Program-made: the position numbers and the translations under genes
Notes under the pieces: generated by a model
What the model was told of the DNA's origin: nothing
Database searches by the model: none
Seen by the model: the letters and a program-made list of their open reading frames with translations, nothing else
Part shown: positions 17,527-26,727 of the stretch, piece after piece
Numbering within the stretch: position 1 is the first letter of the stretch
Layout of the letters: each line of letters opens with the position of its first letter
Origin: RPRI01 sp051233685
Lineage (GTDB): Bacteria > Desulfobacterota > Desulfobacteria > Desulfobacterales > RPRI01
NCBI RefSeq assembly: GCF_051233685.1
Contig: NZ_JBAMMY010000130.1
Location: forward strand, 71,431-135,430
DNA length: 64,000 nucleotides
Reading direction: 5' to 3'

Positions 17527-18030
17527 ATGAACAGCAATAAAAAATTTCAATTATTACGGAGACGGAAAAACGGTTATTTTGAACGTGTGAAAGGAGTTCC
17601 GGAGCCTGTTTCAGCCCTTATAACACGACGTGTCAGATTCAGCGAAGCAGATGTTATGGGAATTTCATGGTATGGAAGATATCCCGAATTTTTCGAAGAA
17701 GCATCAGCTGTCCTTGGAAGAAAATGCGGTCTTACCTATAAAGCTTTTTATGAATCGAATCTAAGGGCTCCCATAGTACAGTTTCATATAGATTATTATC
17801 TTCCGCTGATGCTGGATGAAGAATTTACTGTTACGGCGTTTCTGATCTGGGATGAAGGCGCAAGGCTTAATACCGAATTTTTAATTACAAAGCAGGATCA
17901 GAGAATTTCAGCGGCAGGTTATACCATACAGATGTTTACTGATGCCTTAAGCGGGGAGGTTATTATAGCATCACCGGAACTTCTTGAAAGATGCCGGGAA
18001 AAATGGCTGGCCGGAGAGTTTAAATGCTAA
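17527..18030 (+). CDS. 4-hydroxybenzoyl-CoA/YbgC-type acyl thioesterase
   Basis: A 167-residue hotdog thioesterase. The motif RFSEADVMGISWYGRYPEFFEEA has Asp42 at the usual catalytic place, with the Tyr and Glu residues of the family helix after it. It would release a chain from carrier protein or CoA, or edit stalled intermediates. It starts one base after the dehydratase stop and overlaps the next ketosynthase by seven bases. Aryl-polyene clusters carry a comparable thioesterase. Confidence 0.82.
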   Translation: MNSNKKFQLLRRRKNGYFERVKGVPEPVSALITRRVRFSEADVMGISWYGRYPEFFEEASAVLGRKCGLTYKAFYESNLRAPIVQFHIDYYLPLMLDEEFTVTAFLIWDEGARLNTEFLITKQDQRISAAGYTIQMFTDALSGEVIIASPELLERCREKWLAGEFKC

Positions 18031-19148
18031 AAACTGTTGCAGTAGCAGCTGATATGGTTACTTCCTATGGCTGGGGAACAGATCTGTGCTGGGAAGGTCT
18101 TTTTTCAGGAATAACAGCCATACGTCCTATCGAACGTTTTTCAACTCATAACCTGCAAACCGGCAATGCCGCAACTATTCCCGGTTTAACAATGAAACCG
18201 GACGAGTCGCTTGTCATGCAGATGTTAAGGCCGCTTCTTGATAAGGGTTCAATTGAAATACCGCATGATACTTTTGTAATTCTTGCCACAACAAGTGGCG
18301 ATATAGAATTTGTGCAACGGTTTGTTTCAGGTGAAGAAAACAATCCGGAAAAAAGTCTGCCGGACTGTCTTCTTGATAAGATAATGCTTCTTACCGGAAC
18401 CTGTGGTAAGGGAATAGTTGTTTCCTCAGCATGTGCCTCATCAAGCATAGCAGTTTCAAGAGCTGCATCACTGATACGAAACAAGGTTTATGATTGTGTT
18501 CTCGTTATCGGTTGCGACTGTGTTTCGGAATTTGTAACAGCCGGTTTTTCTTCTCTTATGGCTCTTGATCCTGATGTTGCTAAACCTTTTGATAAAAACA
18601 GGCAGGGTTTAAGCCTTGGTGAAGCAGCAGGCTACATGCTTCTTATGAGCGAAGAAAGGGCTGCAAAAGGCAACATAGCAGTAATGGGAGAAGTGGCAGG
18701 CTGGGGTTTGACTAACGATGCAAACCATATAACCGGTCCTTCAAGAGATGGAAGCGGCCTTTACCAGGCGATTTATAGTGCATTGAAATCTGCCGGTATC
18801 GCAGAAAACAAGATCGGATCTATATCCGCACATGGAACAGGGACTGTATATAATGACTCGATGGAAATGAAAGCGATCAAAAAAGTTTTTGCTGAAAGCA
18901 TATTACCGGTATATTCCGTTAAAGGCGGGATAGGGCATACGTTGGGTGCTGCCGGCCTTCTTGAAATAATAATTTCATTTAAGTCTCTGGATAAAAAAGT
19001 TACGCCGCCTACTGTAAATTTATCTGATATAGATGAAGAAGCCGAAGGCTGGGTTTTTCCATATCCGCAAACTTTTGAAAGCTCTTATACGCTATCAACC
19101 AACTCAGGTTTTGGGGGAGTTAATTCTGCCCTTATTCTTAAGATATAG
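18024..19148 (+). CDS. Beta-ketoacyl-ACP synthase (KS 2)
   Basis: A 374-residue KS with a full active site: Cys137 (SSACASS), His270 (SAHGTGT) and His305 (GGIGHTLGAAG). It is somewhat shorter than KS 1. The next gene encodes a half-size KS-like protein, a partner arrangement like KS/chain-length-factor pairs of type II polyketide and aryl-polyene systems. It overlaps the thioesterase gene upstream. The choice of starter or elongation step cannot be read from sequence. Confidence 0.88.
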   Translation: MLKTVAVAADMVTSYGWGTDLCWEGLFSGITAIRPIERFSTHNLQTGNAATIPGLTMKPDESLVMQMLRPLLDKGSIEIPHDTFVILATTSGDIEFVQRFVSGEENNPEKSLPDCLLDKIMLLTGTCGKGIVVSSACASSSIAVSRAASLIRNKVYDCVLVIGCDCVSEFVTAGFSSLMALDPDVAKPFDKNRQGLSLGEAAGYMLLMSEERAAKGNIAVMGEVAGWGLTNDANHITGPSRDGSGLYQAIYSALKSAGIAENKIGSISAHGTGTVYNDSMEMKAIKKVFAESILPVYSVKGGIGHTLGAAGLLEIIISFKSLDKKVTPPTVNLSDIDEEAEGWVFPYPQTFESSYTLSTNSGFGGVNSALILKI

Positions 19149-19155
19149 GGAGATC

Positions 19156-19827
19156 ATGATTGTTGTAACCGGCATAGGCTGGGTTAACCATAAAGAATAT
19201 GGATGTATAATAGGAAAAGATAAAAAATCTCATGAAGGCTTTGATTCTTTGCATTCCTGTTTCAAAAATGAATCAATTTTTTTGTACCCTGTAAAAAACT
19301 TTGGCAGATTCGATATGATATCAAGGACCACCTGCTTTTGTACAGCCCTTGCCTTAAAAGACGCCGGGATATCCTATTCCAATGATCATAAACATGCCGA
19401 TAAAAGGGATATGGGAGTTATGGGCACCAATGAAGAAGGCTGTCTGAAATCAAATATTAATTACTATAAGGATTATATCGGCAGCGGGAGAATAGTTGCA
19501 AGGGGAAACCTTTTTGTATATACGCTGCCATCAACACCTCTGGCAGAAGCTGCGATTCATTTTGGCTTAAGCGGCCCATTGCTTCATATGTCTTTTAAGG
19601 AAAAAAAAATATCATCTCTTCTTGGTTTTGCCAAAAGAAGCATTATTGAGAAAGAAGCCACAGCTATGCTTGCGGTTAAAGCCGAAGAATCCGATGCCAT
19701 ATCTTTTGTTCTGGAAAATAAAGATGATATTTCAAACAAAAAGAGCATAACACTTGAAAATGTAATTTCTGCAGCAGAAAAATCATCATTTGATGAAATG
19801 ATATCAGCTCTGACAGATTTGAGATAG
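19156..19827 (+). CDS. Half-length KS-like protein lacking the active site
   Basis: With the ATG at 19156, preceded by GGGAGA, the product is 223 residues and begins MIVVTGIGW like a ketosynthase. The longer frame from 19033 runs inside KS 2 and is rejected. Only the N-terminal thiolase-like half is present. The segment where the nucleophile elbow should lie (GLSGPLLHMSFKE) has no Cys, and no His motifs follow. It resembles short KS-like partner subunits of aryl-polyene loci, so it is more likely a structural partner of KS 2 than debris, since its frame and ribosome site are intact. Confidence 0.7.
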   Translation: MIVVTGIGWVNHKEYGCIIGKDKKSHEGFDSLHSCFKNESIFLYPVKNFGRFDMISRTTCFCTALALKDAGISYSNDHKHADKRDMGVMGTNEEGCLKSNINYYKDYIGSGRIVARGNLFVYTLPSTPLAEAAIHFGLSGPLLHMSFKEKKISSLLGFAKRSIIEKEATAMLAVKAEESDAISFVLENKDDISNKKSITLENVISAAEKSSFDEMISALTDLR

Positions 19828-19861
19828 ATTTTAGTATCTGCATATTAATAAGAGGAATTTT

Positions 19862-21136
19862 GTGAAAATAAAACTGATTTATCCTAAATGGCCCAAATTA
19901 AAAAACCAGCCGGAATTTAACCTTCCTCCTCATGGACCGGTGGTTTTTGCAGCGGCTGTAAGAGATGATATAGAAATTTCATTCTGCGATGAAAATATTG
20001 ATCAACTTGATTTTAATGAAAATGCAGACTTGATTGCTCTTTCTGTTATGCTTACATGCCAGATACCCCGTGCCTGGGAAATAGCTGATGAATACAGGGC
20101 ACGAGGTAAAAAAGTGATATTTGGCGGGATAGCAACAATGCTGCATGTTGATGAGACTATGCTTCATGCAGATTCAGTGTTTGTGGGAGAAGCCGAAGGT
20201 CATTTTGATAATGTTATAAGTGATTTTGAAAACGGAAAACTTAAAAAATTATATGATTTTTATCATGATTTTCCTGAAACATCTCTTATAGGAAATGCAA
20301 GAAGAAGCATACTTAACCGGGAAAAATATAATTTCCGCGGCGTTCAGATGGTTGATCTTATACATGCATCCCGCGGCTGCCGGTTTAACTGCTTTCCCTG
20401 CTGTACGCCATATCTTGGGGGAAGAAAATTCAGACCGCGGCCTTTTGATGCAGTAGTTGCAGAAATTGAAAGCATAGAAAATAATCGTTTGTTTATTGTT
20501 GATAATTCTTTGGCCCAGGATGATGAGTGGGAAAAAGCCCTGTTTAAAGCCATAACTCCATTAAAAAAGAAATGGATATCACATCCTATAAAAGATGATG
20601 ATGAAATTCTCGATCTTGCCGCCAAAGCCGGCTGCTGGTATGTTTATCAGGCGATTGTCGACACCTCCGATCACATCAGAAACAGAGTAAAGCGCTTAAA
20701 AGAAAGGGGCATCGGCGTTGAAGGCACTATAATCCTTGGAACAGACGATCATGACGAAGATTATATAAAAAGACTCGTTGATTTTCTGTTTGATATTGAT
20801 CTTGATCTTGCTGAATTTACGATCCTTACCCCGTTTCCTCACACACCGATAAGAGCAAAACTTGAAAAAGAAAACAGGATTCTTCATAATGACTGGATTC
20901 GTTATACCGCTGATGAAGTTGTCTTCAAACCCGCAAAGATGAGTGTTGATTCACTTCAGAAAATGTATGAATACGCCTGGGATACCTTTTATTCAAAGAT
21001 GTGCAAGGAAATCCAGATGGCAAAGCTGTTTATCAAAGTAATTGAAAAAGAAAAACTCGACGGAACATATAAAAAATATTCTGTTGCAGGCGGACGAAAA
21101 AGAAAACTTTCAAAAAGCGGGGCCGAAAAAATATGA
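19862..21136 (+). CDS. B12-binding-type radical SAM enzyme 1
   Basis: A 424-residue protein with a GTG start. Residues 1-120 have the Rossmann-like form of a cobalamin-binding domain (KVIFGGIA, then FVGEAEG), without the DXHXXG motif, as in many of this group. The Fe-S motif CX3CX2C is Cys173, Cys177 and Cys180 (RGCRFNCFPC). Such enzymes methylate unreactive carbons or perform radical cyclisations and rearrangements on lipids, hopanoids and tetrapyrroles. It overlaps a second enzyme of the same class by four bases. Its presence among fatty-acid-type genes suggests unusual C-C chemistry on the chain. Confidence 0.85.
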   Translation: MKIKLIYPKWPKLKNQPEFNLPPHGPVVFAAAVRDDIEISFCDENIDQLDFNENADLIALSVMLTCQIPRAWEIADEYRARGKKVIFGGIATMLHVDETMLHADSVFVGEAEGHFDNVISDFENGKLKKLYDFYHDFPETSLIGNARRSILNREKYNFRGVQMVDLIHASRGCRFNCFPCCTPYLGGRKFRPRPFDAVVAEIESIENNRLFIVDNSLAQDDEWEKALFKAITPLKKKWISHPIKDDDEILDLAAKAGCWYVYQAIVDTSDHIRNRVKRLKERGIGVEGTIILGTDDHDEDYIKRLVDFLFDIDLDLAEFTILTPFPHTPIRAKLEKENRILHNDWIRYTADEVVFKPAKMSVDSLQKMYEYAWDTFYSKMCKEIQMAKLFIKVIEKEKLDGTYKKYSVAGGRKRKLSKSGAEKI

Positions 21137-22506
21137 AGATATTATTGATTGGCGCAAATGTTGCCAGCACGCCATATTATGTTTATCCGCTGGGAATAGC
21201 AATGGTTTCCAGTACATTAAAGAATGCAGGTCATACGGTGCGCCAAATCGATTTTCTTCAAAACAATATGTCCTTAGAATCGATTGAAAATGAAATAAGA
21301 TCCTTTTCTCCGGATATTATCGGCATATCGATGAGAAACATAGATAATGTTAACCTTTTAAACGAGCAGCGTTATATAGATGCCGTCGGAGAGATTGTTA
21401 AAAGAGTCCGCCAGGTAAGCAGCGTGCCTGTTGTTATGGGTGGATCGGGATTTTCGATTATGCCTGAAGCTGTCTTAGACAAAATCGGAGCAGATTACGG
21501 GATTGCAGGAGAAGGTGAATCCCTGATGGTTCAATTCGCCGATGATGCGCAAAAAGGAATATATCCGGAAAAGCGCTGCATCCGGTCATCAAATTTTCTG
21601 CAAGGAAAACAAATACCATCTGCCTGTTACGATCCGGATATCATGCAGTTTTATCTAAAAAGCGGAAACATAGCTTCCGTTCAGACAAAACGCGGTTGCA
21701 ATCATAAATGTATTTACTGTTCTTATCCTCTTCTGGAAGGGGCTGCTGTTCGTTTGCGTGATCCGGCATCGGTGGTAAACGATATAGAGTCTTTGATAAA
21801 CGATCACAAGGTTGGCTATATATTTTTTACTGATTCGGTGTTTAATGACGATGATGAGGCTTACCTTGAAGTTGTTTCCGAAATGAAAAACAGAAATATA
21901 AATATACCCTGGACAGCTTTTTTTAAACCCGAAGGATTAAAAGACGAGCATATTGCTCTTATGAAAGAAACCGGGCTAAAAGCGGTTGAAATAGGCGCAG
22001 ATGCATCCACTGATACTACCTTAAAAAGGCTTGGGAAACCATTCAGATTCAAAGATATTGCTTTATGTAATGATCTTTTTGCAAGGCACCAGGTGGCAAC
22101 GGCACATTTTTATATGTTTGGCTGTCCGGGTGAAACGAGAGATACGGTGATAGAAGGGCTTGAAAACATAAAAAGTCTTAAAAATACGGTATCATTTATT
22201 TTTATGGGTATCAGGATACTTCCGAATACTATCCTTCACAGGATAGCAGTTGATGAAGGCCTTGTTTTACCGGATGATTCTCTTCTTGAATCAATATATT
22301 ATATTGCTCCCGGAATTGAAAGGCAATGGCTTGAAAAAACTCTTACAGACGGATTTAGCGGTATAAGAAATTGTGTTTTTCCTCCTGATGCCATGGATGG
22401 AAGCTTGCAGTTTTTGCACAAACTTGGTTATTCAGGATCTCTTTGGGATATGCTTGTTCCTGGCGGAAAAAAAACAAGAAAGCATAGAACAAATGCCGGA
22501 AAGTGA
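21133..22506 (+). CDS. B12-binding-type radical SAM enzyme 2
   Basis: A 457-residue protein: a cobalamin-binding-like N-terminus (MKILLIGANVAS, VVMGGSGFSIMP, GIAGEGES) and a radical SAM barrel with Cys189, Cys193 and Cys196 (RGCNHKCIYC). It shares layout but little obvious sequence with enzyme 1, so the two probably do different steps. The ATG overlaps the upstream stop (ATGA). No DXHXXG cobalamin-ligand motif is visible. The reaction is unknown. Confidence 0.85.
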   Translation: MKILLIGANVASTPYYVYPLGIAMVSSTLKNAGHTVRQIDFLQNNMSLESIENEIRSFSPDIIGISMRNIDNVNLLNEQRYIDAVGEIVKRVRQVSSVPVVMGGSGFSIMPEAVLDKIGADYGIAGEGESLMVQFADDAQKGIYPEKRCIRSSNFLQGKQIPSACYDPDIMQFYLKSGNIASVQTKRGCNHKCIYCSYPLLEGAAVRLRDPASVVNDIESLINDHKVGYIFFTDSVFNDDDEAYLEVVSEMKNRNINIPWTAFFKPEGLKDEHIALMKETGLKAVEIGADASTDTTLKRLGKPFRFKDIALCNDLFARHQVATAHFYMFGCPGETRDTVIEGLENIKSLKNTVSFIFMGIRILPNTILHRIAVDEGLVLPDDSLLESIYYIAPGIERQWLEKTLTDGFSGIRNCVFPPDAMDGSLQFLHKLGYSGSLWDMLVPGGKKTRKHRTNAGK

Positions 22507-23227
22507 TGTTATAACAGACCGGATCTGGTGTGTTATTCCGGTTTATAACAATTGCGCTGCGGTAAAAGGTGTTGCCGATAAATGCAGTTTGTACTTGAAA
22601 AATATTATTGTTGTAGATGATGGAAGCACGGATGCAGATATTGCCCAAGTGTTTGCAGGAACGGAAATTAAAGTAATAAGTCATGGAAAAAACATGGGAA
22701 AAGGAAAGGCTATAAATACTGCTATGAATTATATAGCAGAAAAAGGCGGCCTTTTTATGATAACAATAGATGCGGACGGCCAGCATTATCCAAAAGATCT
22801 GAAAAAATTTATACCACTTTTACAAGATGATGAATCCGCCATTGTTGTTGGATGCAGAAATTTTAATATTGAAAATGTATCGAAATCAAGCCGGTTTGGA
22901 AGAAAATTTGCTTCTTTCTGGCTGCGCATTGAAACCGGCATTACCATAAATGACTGCCAGAGCGGTTTTAGGGCGTATCCGGTAAGATTTATTTCAAAGA
23001 TGAAGTTTTATGGTTCGCACTATGATTTTGAAGCTGAAATTCTGGCAAGGGCAGTTTGGGCAGGACTTAAAATAAAGACAGTGGATATAGATGTTTGGTA
23101 CCCAAAACCTCATGAAAGGGTTTCGGCTTTCAAACCGGTAACAGATAATGTCCGTATTTCTCTTATGCATACAAGGCTTGTCGGCAGACGTCTTTTACAA
23201 TTGATTTTATTTAAAAAGGAGATGTGA
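22493..23227 (+). CDS. Family 2 glycosyltransferase
   Basis: The ATG at 22493 gives 244 residues beginning just before the nucleotide-binding strand (CVIPVYNN). The longer frame from 22373 lies within the preceding gene and is rejected. Motifs VVDDGSTD and TIDADGQHYP (DXD, metal and sugar-nucleotide binding) are those of dolichyl-phosphate-mannose-synthase-like GT2 enzymes. The gene overlaps the second radical SAM gene. A GT2 and an LpxL-like acyltransferase side by side are usual in aryl-polyene clusters and suggest that the product is glycosylated or linked to a glycolipid. Confidence 0.85.
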   Translation: MPESDVITDRIWCVIPVYNNCAAVKGVADKCSLYLKNIIVVDDGSTDADIAQVFAGTEIKVISHGKNMGKGKAINTAMNYIAEKGGLFMITIDADGQHYPKDLKKFIPLLQDDESAIVVGCRNFNIENVSKSSRFGRKFASFWLRIETGITINDCQSGFRAYPVRFISKMKFYGSHYDFEAEILARAVWAGLKIKTVDIDVWYPKPHERVSAFKPVTDNVRISLMHTRLVGRRLLQLILFKKEM

Positions 23228-24172
23228 TTGCTTTTGGCGGATGATGAAAAACCGGATCAGCAAAAGGAAGATGCCGATAAAAAGCCGGTTTCACGTAAAA
23301 GAGGAAACAGGCCCGGTTTCTGGTTTTTTGAGATATTTATCCGTGTTTCCGGACTTTATGGAGCATATGGCCTGTTGCATTTTGTATCTCTTTATTATCT
23401 TTTTTTTGACAAAGAAGCCGTATCTTCTGCCCGGTCATATATAGAAAAGAGATTTCCTGAAAGTGGGAATTTTAAACAATATTTTCATATTTACAGACTT
23501 TTTGTAAGTCAGGGAAGACAACTTATAGACCGTTTTTCCGTTGTCTGTACGGAAAAAGATGTTTTTGATATAAAACTTAACGGTTTTGATCAGCTTCAAA
23601 ATATTTTGAATGATTCTGATCGCGGCGTAATTTTGCTTACATCTCATTTTGGAAACTGGCAGATAGCGCTTACTGCTCTTAATAAACTGGGCAAAAAAGT
23701 TTTTCTTCTGATGCGTAAAGAAGATAATGAAGCCGTACGGGATTTTTTAAATGTAGGATATGAAAAAGGAGATATAAATATCATATCACCCGAGCAGGAT
23801 TTTGGCGGAGTGATTGAAATCATGAACGCACTTGGAAAAGGGCATATCGTTTCGATAATGGGAGACAGGAGATATGGCGCCAAAGCTTCTAAAGTAAGGT
23901 TTTTAGGCGATTATGCATATTTTCCTTTAAGCGCTTTTGCAATAGCGGCGTCGGCGCAGTGCCCGGTTGTGGTTTTGCTTGCGGCAAAGGTTTCAGCTTA
24001 TGAATATGTGGTTGATGTTACCAACATTCTTTATCCTGAAGGCAGCGGCAGGAAAAAAGAAATAAAGCTTGTGCCGTGGATACAGAAATACGCACACATA
24101 CTGGAGGATTTTGTAAACATAAATCCGTATCAGTGTTTTCTTTTTCATGACATATGGAAAGATGAAAAATAA
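23228..24172 (+). CDS. LpxL/HtrB-like lipid acyltransferase
   Basis: A 314-residue protein with a TTG start supported by AAGGAG six bases upstream. After a charged N-terminus comes a hydrophobic segment (about 40-60) and then the catalytic region LLTSHFGNWQ with His140. The acidic residue of the usual HX4D/E is Gln145 here, which may alter activity. MGDRRYG and the following beta-rich part match the lauroyl/lysophospholipid acyltransferase family. It probably transfers a chain onto the glycosylated or lipid acceptor at the inner membrane. Confidence 0.8.
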   Translation: MLLADDEKPDQQKEDADKKPVSRKRGNRPGFWFFEIFIRVSGLYGAYGLLHFVSLYYLFFDKEAVSSARSYIEKRFPESGNFKQYFHIYRLFVSQGRQLIDRFSVVCTEKDVFDIKLNGFDQLQNILNDSDRGVILLTSHFGNWQIALTALNKLGKKVFLLMRKEDNEAVRDFLNVGYEKGDINIISPEQDFGGVIEIMNALGKGHIVSIMGDRRYGAKASKVRFLGDYAYFPLSAFAIAASAQCPVVVLLAAKVSAYEYVVDVTNILYPEGSGRKKEIKLVPWIQKYAHILEDFVNINPYQCFLFHDIWKDEK

Positions 24173-24196
24173 AGAGGTAATGAAGGAGAATAGTTG

Positions 24197-24493
24197 ATGG
24201 AAGAAGTTAATAAAATGAATCCGGCTGGTATCAGGAAGCTTCTTAAAGAGCTGCTGATTGAAAGTCTTTCACTGGAAGATATACAGCCGGATGAGATCGC
24301 AGACGATGAAATCCTTTTTGGGGAAGGTCTTGGCCTTGATTCTCTGGATGCGGTGGAAATTGTAGTGCTGCTCCAGAGAAATTTCGGTCTTGAAGTAAAA
24401 GATATGAAGCAGGGAAAAGAGATATTTTATTCCATAGAAACTCTTGCACGGTATGTATTTGAAAATACCGGAATACCCAATACTGCATCATGA
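24197..24493 (+). CDS. Acyl carrier protein 2
   Basis: A 98-residue carrier protein with Ser49 in LGLDSLD as the phosphopantetheine site. The ATG at 24197, eight bases after AAGGAG, is preferred to a TTG one codon earlier. It overlaps the start of the next ketosynthase by four bases, so ACP 2 and KS 3 are likely partners. Confidence 0.88.
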   Translation: MEEVNKMNPAGIRKLLKELLIESLSLEDIQPDEIADDEILFGEGLGLDSLDAVEIVVLLQRNFGLEVKDMKQGKEIFYSIETLARYVFENTGIPNTAS

Positions 24494-25656
24494 AGGTGGT
24501 AATATCCGGGATAGGAACAATTTCAGCTGCAGGCTTAAATCTTAAAGAAAGCCTTAGTTCCATGAAAAACGGAAAAAGAAACGCAGGACCGGTTTCTCTT
24601 TTTCCAAATGTATTGCCCTATCCTGTATTTGAAGTAAAACATCTATATGAAAAAGCCGGGATGGAAGGCTTGCGCACTTTCTGTCTTGCTGCTGCTGCGG
24701 CTGATGAAGCTTTTAAGGATGCAGGGCTTTTGCTGCCTCTTTCTTCAAATATTAAAGCAGGCGTTTGTTTAGGCACTACAGTAGCAAGCCAGCTTAATGA
24801 TATTGAATTTTACAGCGCTTTTAAAAAATACGGAAATGTTGATTTAAAGCCGGTTGACCGTTATCTGCGTGGAAATATTTCTGAAGCGCTTGCTTATCAG
24901 ATAAAAGCAACCGGACCGTCTGTTACAGTTGTAAACGCCTGTTCTTCCGGTACCGATGCAATCGGAATAGCTCTTTCCTGGTTAAGGTCAGGTGATTGTG
25001 ATATGGTTATTGCCGGAGGAGCAGATGAACTCAATCGCGTTCCTCTTTGCGGGTTCGGATCTTTGGGAATTTTAAGCAATTTTTTGTGTGCTCCCTTTGA
25101 TAAAGACAGGACAGGCCTTAACCTGGGTGAAGGGGCGGGAATACTTATACTTGAAAGGGAAGAATTTTATATTAAAAGAGGAAAAACCCCGCTATTGTAT
25201 CTTTCAGGGTATGGATCCGCTGCGGATTCCTATCACCTTACTGCACCGCATCCTGAAGGAAAAGGGCTTGAATCAGCCATAAAAAAAGCTTTGTCCGATT
25301 CCATGATATCTCCGGATGATGTATGCTTTGTAAATGCTCATGGTACAGGAACTTTTGATAATGATAAAGTGGAGAGTACTGTTTTATCAAGAGTTTTTGG
25401 TGAAAATGTAAGATATTTTTCAACAAAAGGATATACAGGCCATACTCTTGGTGGTGCGGGAGGGATTGAGGCTGTTTTTTCTGCGGCAGCGCTAAAACAT
25501 GGATGGATACCTGCAAGCGCCGGGTTTGTTTCCAAAGGAGATGAAATTCCTGTAAGCCCTGTTACGGCCAATACAGGCATAAGCGGATCTTATGCAGTAT
25601 CAACTTCACTTGCTTTTGGGGGAAACAATGCTGTGATTGTTATGGAAAAGGCTTAG
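24490..25656 (+). CDS. Beta-ketoacyl-ACP synthase (KS 3)
   Basis: A 388-residue ketosynthase with Cys151 (VNACSSG), His284 (NAHGTGT) and His318 (YTGHTLGGAG). It is coupled to ACP 2 upstream and followed 17 bases later by a KS-like protein without the Cys. This KS/degenerate-KS order resembles a type II KS-alpha/KS-beta heterodimer. It is the third complete condensing enzyme in the cluster. Confidence 0.9.
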   Translation: MKVVISGIGTISAAGLNLKESLSSMKNGKRNAGPVSLFPNVLPYPVFEVKHLYEKAGMEGLRTFCLAAAAADEAFKDAGLLLPLSSNIKAGVCLGTTVASQLNDIEFYSAFKKYGNVDLKPVDRYLRGNISEALAYQIKATGPSVTVVNACSSGTDAIGIALSWLRSGDCDMVIAGGADELNRVPLCGFGSLGILSNFLCAPFDKDRTGLNLGEGAGILILEREEFYIKRGKTPLLYLSGYGSAADSYHLTAPHPEGKGLESAIKKALSDSMISPDDVCFVNAHGTGTFDNDKVESTVLSRVFGENVRYFSTKGYTGHTLGGAGGIEAVFSAAALKHGWIPASAGFVSKGDEIPVSPVTANTGISGSYAVSTSLAFGGNNAVIVMEKA

Positions 25657-25673
25657 AAAGAACTTATTTAATT

Positions 25674-26717
25674 ATGTTTATTTCCGGAATTGGAATTATA
25701 TTTACACGCGGACGGGGCATTGATCGTTTTGAAAATGCCTTAAAGCAGGGTTGGACTGATCCTTTTTGGACAGATTCATTTCCGGCATACCGGGTAGCTA
25801 AAGAAGTATTATCTGATGCAGCTTTGTCAAAAAAAATAAGAAGAGCGGACAAGTTTAGCAAAATGGCTGTTTATTCTGCTTTTGATGCTTTCAAAGACAG
25901 CGGCATAACATTAAATAATAATGAAACGTTGGGAATAATACTTTCTACAGCTTTTGGTCCGCACACAACAACTTTTAGCTTTATTGATGATATACTCGAT
26001 TATGGAGATGCCGGTGTATCGCCGACAAAATTCTCAAACTCCGTTCACAATGCTGCTGCATCATATATATCAACTGTTCTTGGCAGCTGTGGCCCAACAG
26101 TAACTCTTACTGACTTTTCATATCCGTTTCAAAATGCTTTGCTTCTTGCAGAATCATGGCTTAAAGAAAAACGATGCAAGCATGTTTTATTCGGATGCGT
26201 TGATGAATTAAGCACAGTAATGGAATATGCCTGTAAGATTAAAATGAAAACAGCTGAGGATGGAAAAATAAGGCCTTTCATGTTTTCAGATTGTCCTGTT
26301 TCCGTTTTAGGTGAAGGCGGAGTATTTTTTGTGTTATCTGATGAAAAATGCAATAATAATTATGCTGAAGTAACGGAAATTTCTTTTATTGGAGAAATAA
26401 AGAATAATTATGATATAACAATTATCGATGCCGACGGTATGGCAGGGGATGAATCAGGCTATGAAAATATAACAGCTAATGGTTTGCCTGTAGCCGGATA
26501 TTCACCTGTTTTTGGCAGCATGAAGATAGGAAGTGCGTTTAATTTTGCGGCTGCCTGTCTTATGTTGAAAAATCAGCATATTTACAAAAGTCCTGTTTTG
26601 GATAACCGAATACAGGTTAACCTATGTCCCTCAACAAAAGAAGCAAATATAACAGGAATAAATTGTGTCAGAATTTGCAGGTCTGATAAAATATCAATTA
26701 TTAACTTACAAAAATAA
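25674..26717 (+). CDS. Chain-length-factor-like KS homologue, Cys replaced by Ser
   Basis: A 347-residue thiolase-fold protein. Its segment VTLTDFSYPFQNALLLAES aligns without gaps to the KS 3 active-site region and places Ser149 where KS 3 has the nucleophile Cys151. The NAHGTGT His motif is also absent. This is the pattern of KS-beta or chain-length-factor subunits, which shape the cavity but do not carry the chain. Its position right after KS 3 supports a heterodimer. Classical factors have Gln at this site, so the Ser is unusual. Confidence 0.75.
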   Translation: MFISGIGIIFTRGRGIDRFENALKQGWTDPFWTDSFPAYRVAKEVLSDAALSKKIRRADKFSKMAVYSAFDAFKDSGITLNNNETLGIILSTAFGPHTTTFSFIDDILDYGDAGVSPTKFSNSVHNAAASYISTVLGSCGPTVTLTDFSYPFQNALLLAESWLKEKRCKHVLFGCVDELSTVMEYACKIKMKTAEDGKIRPFMFSDCPVSVLGEGGVFFVLSDEKCNNNYAEVTEISFIGEIKNNYDITIIDADGMAGDESGYENITANGLPVAGYSPVFGSMKIGSAFNFAAACLMLKNQHIYKSPVLDNRIQVNLCPSTKEANITGINCVRICRSDKISIINLQK

Positions 26718-26727
26718 AGGAGTTGCT

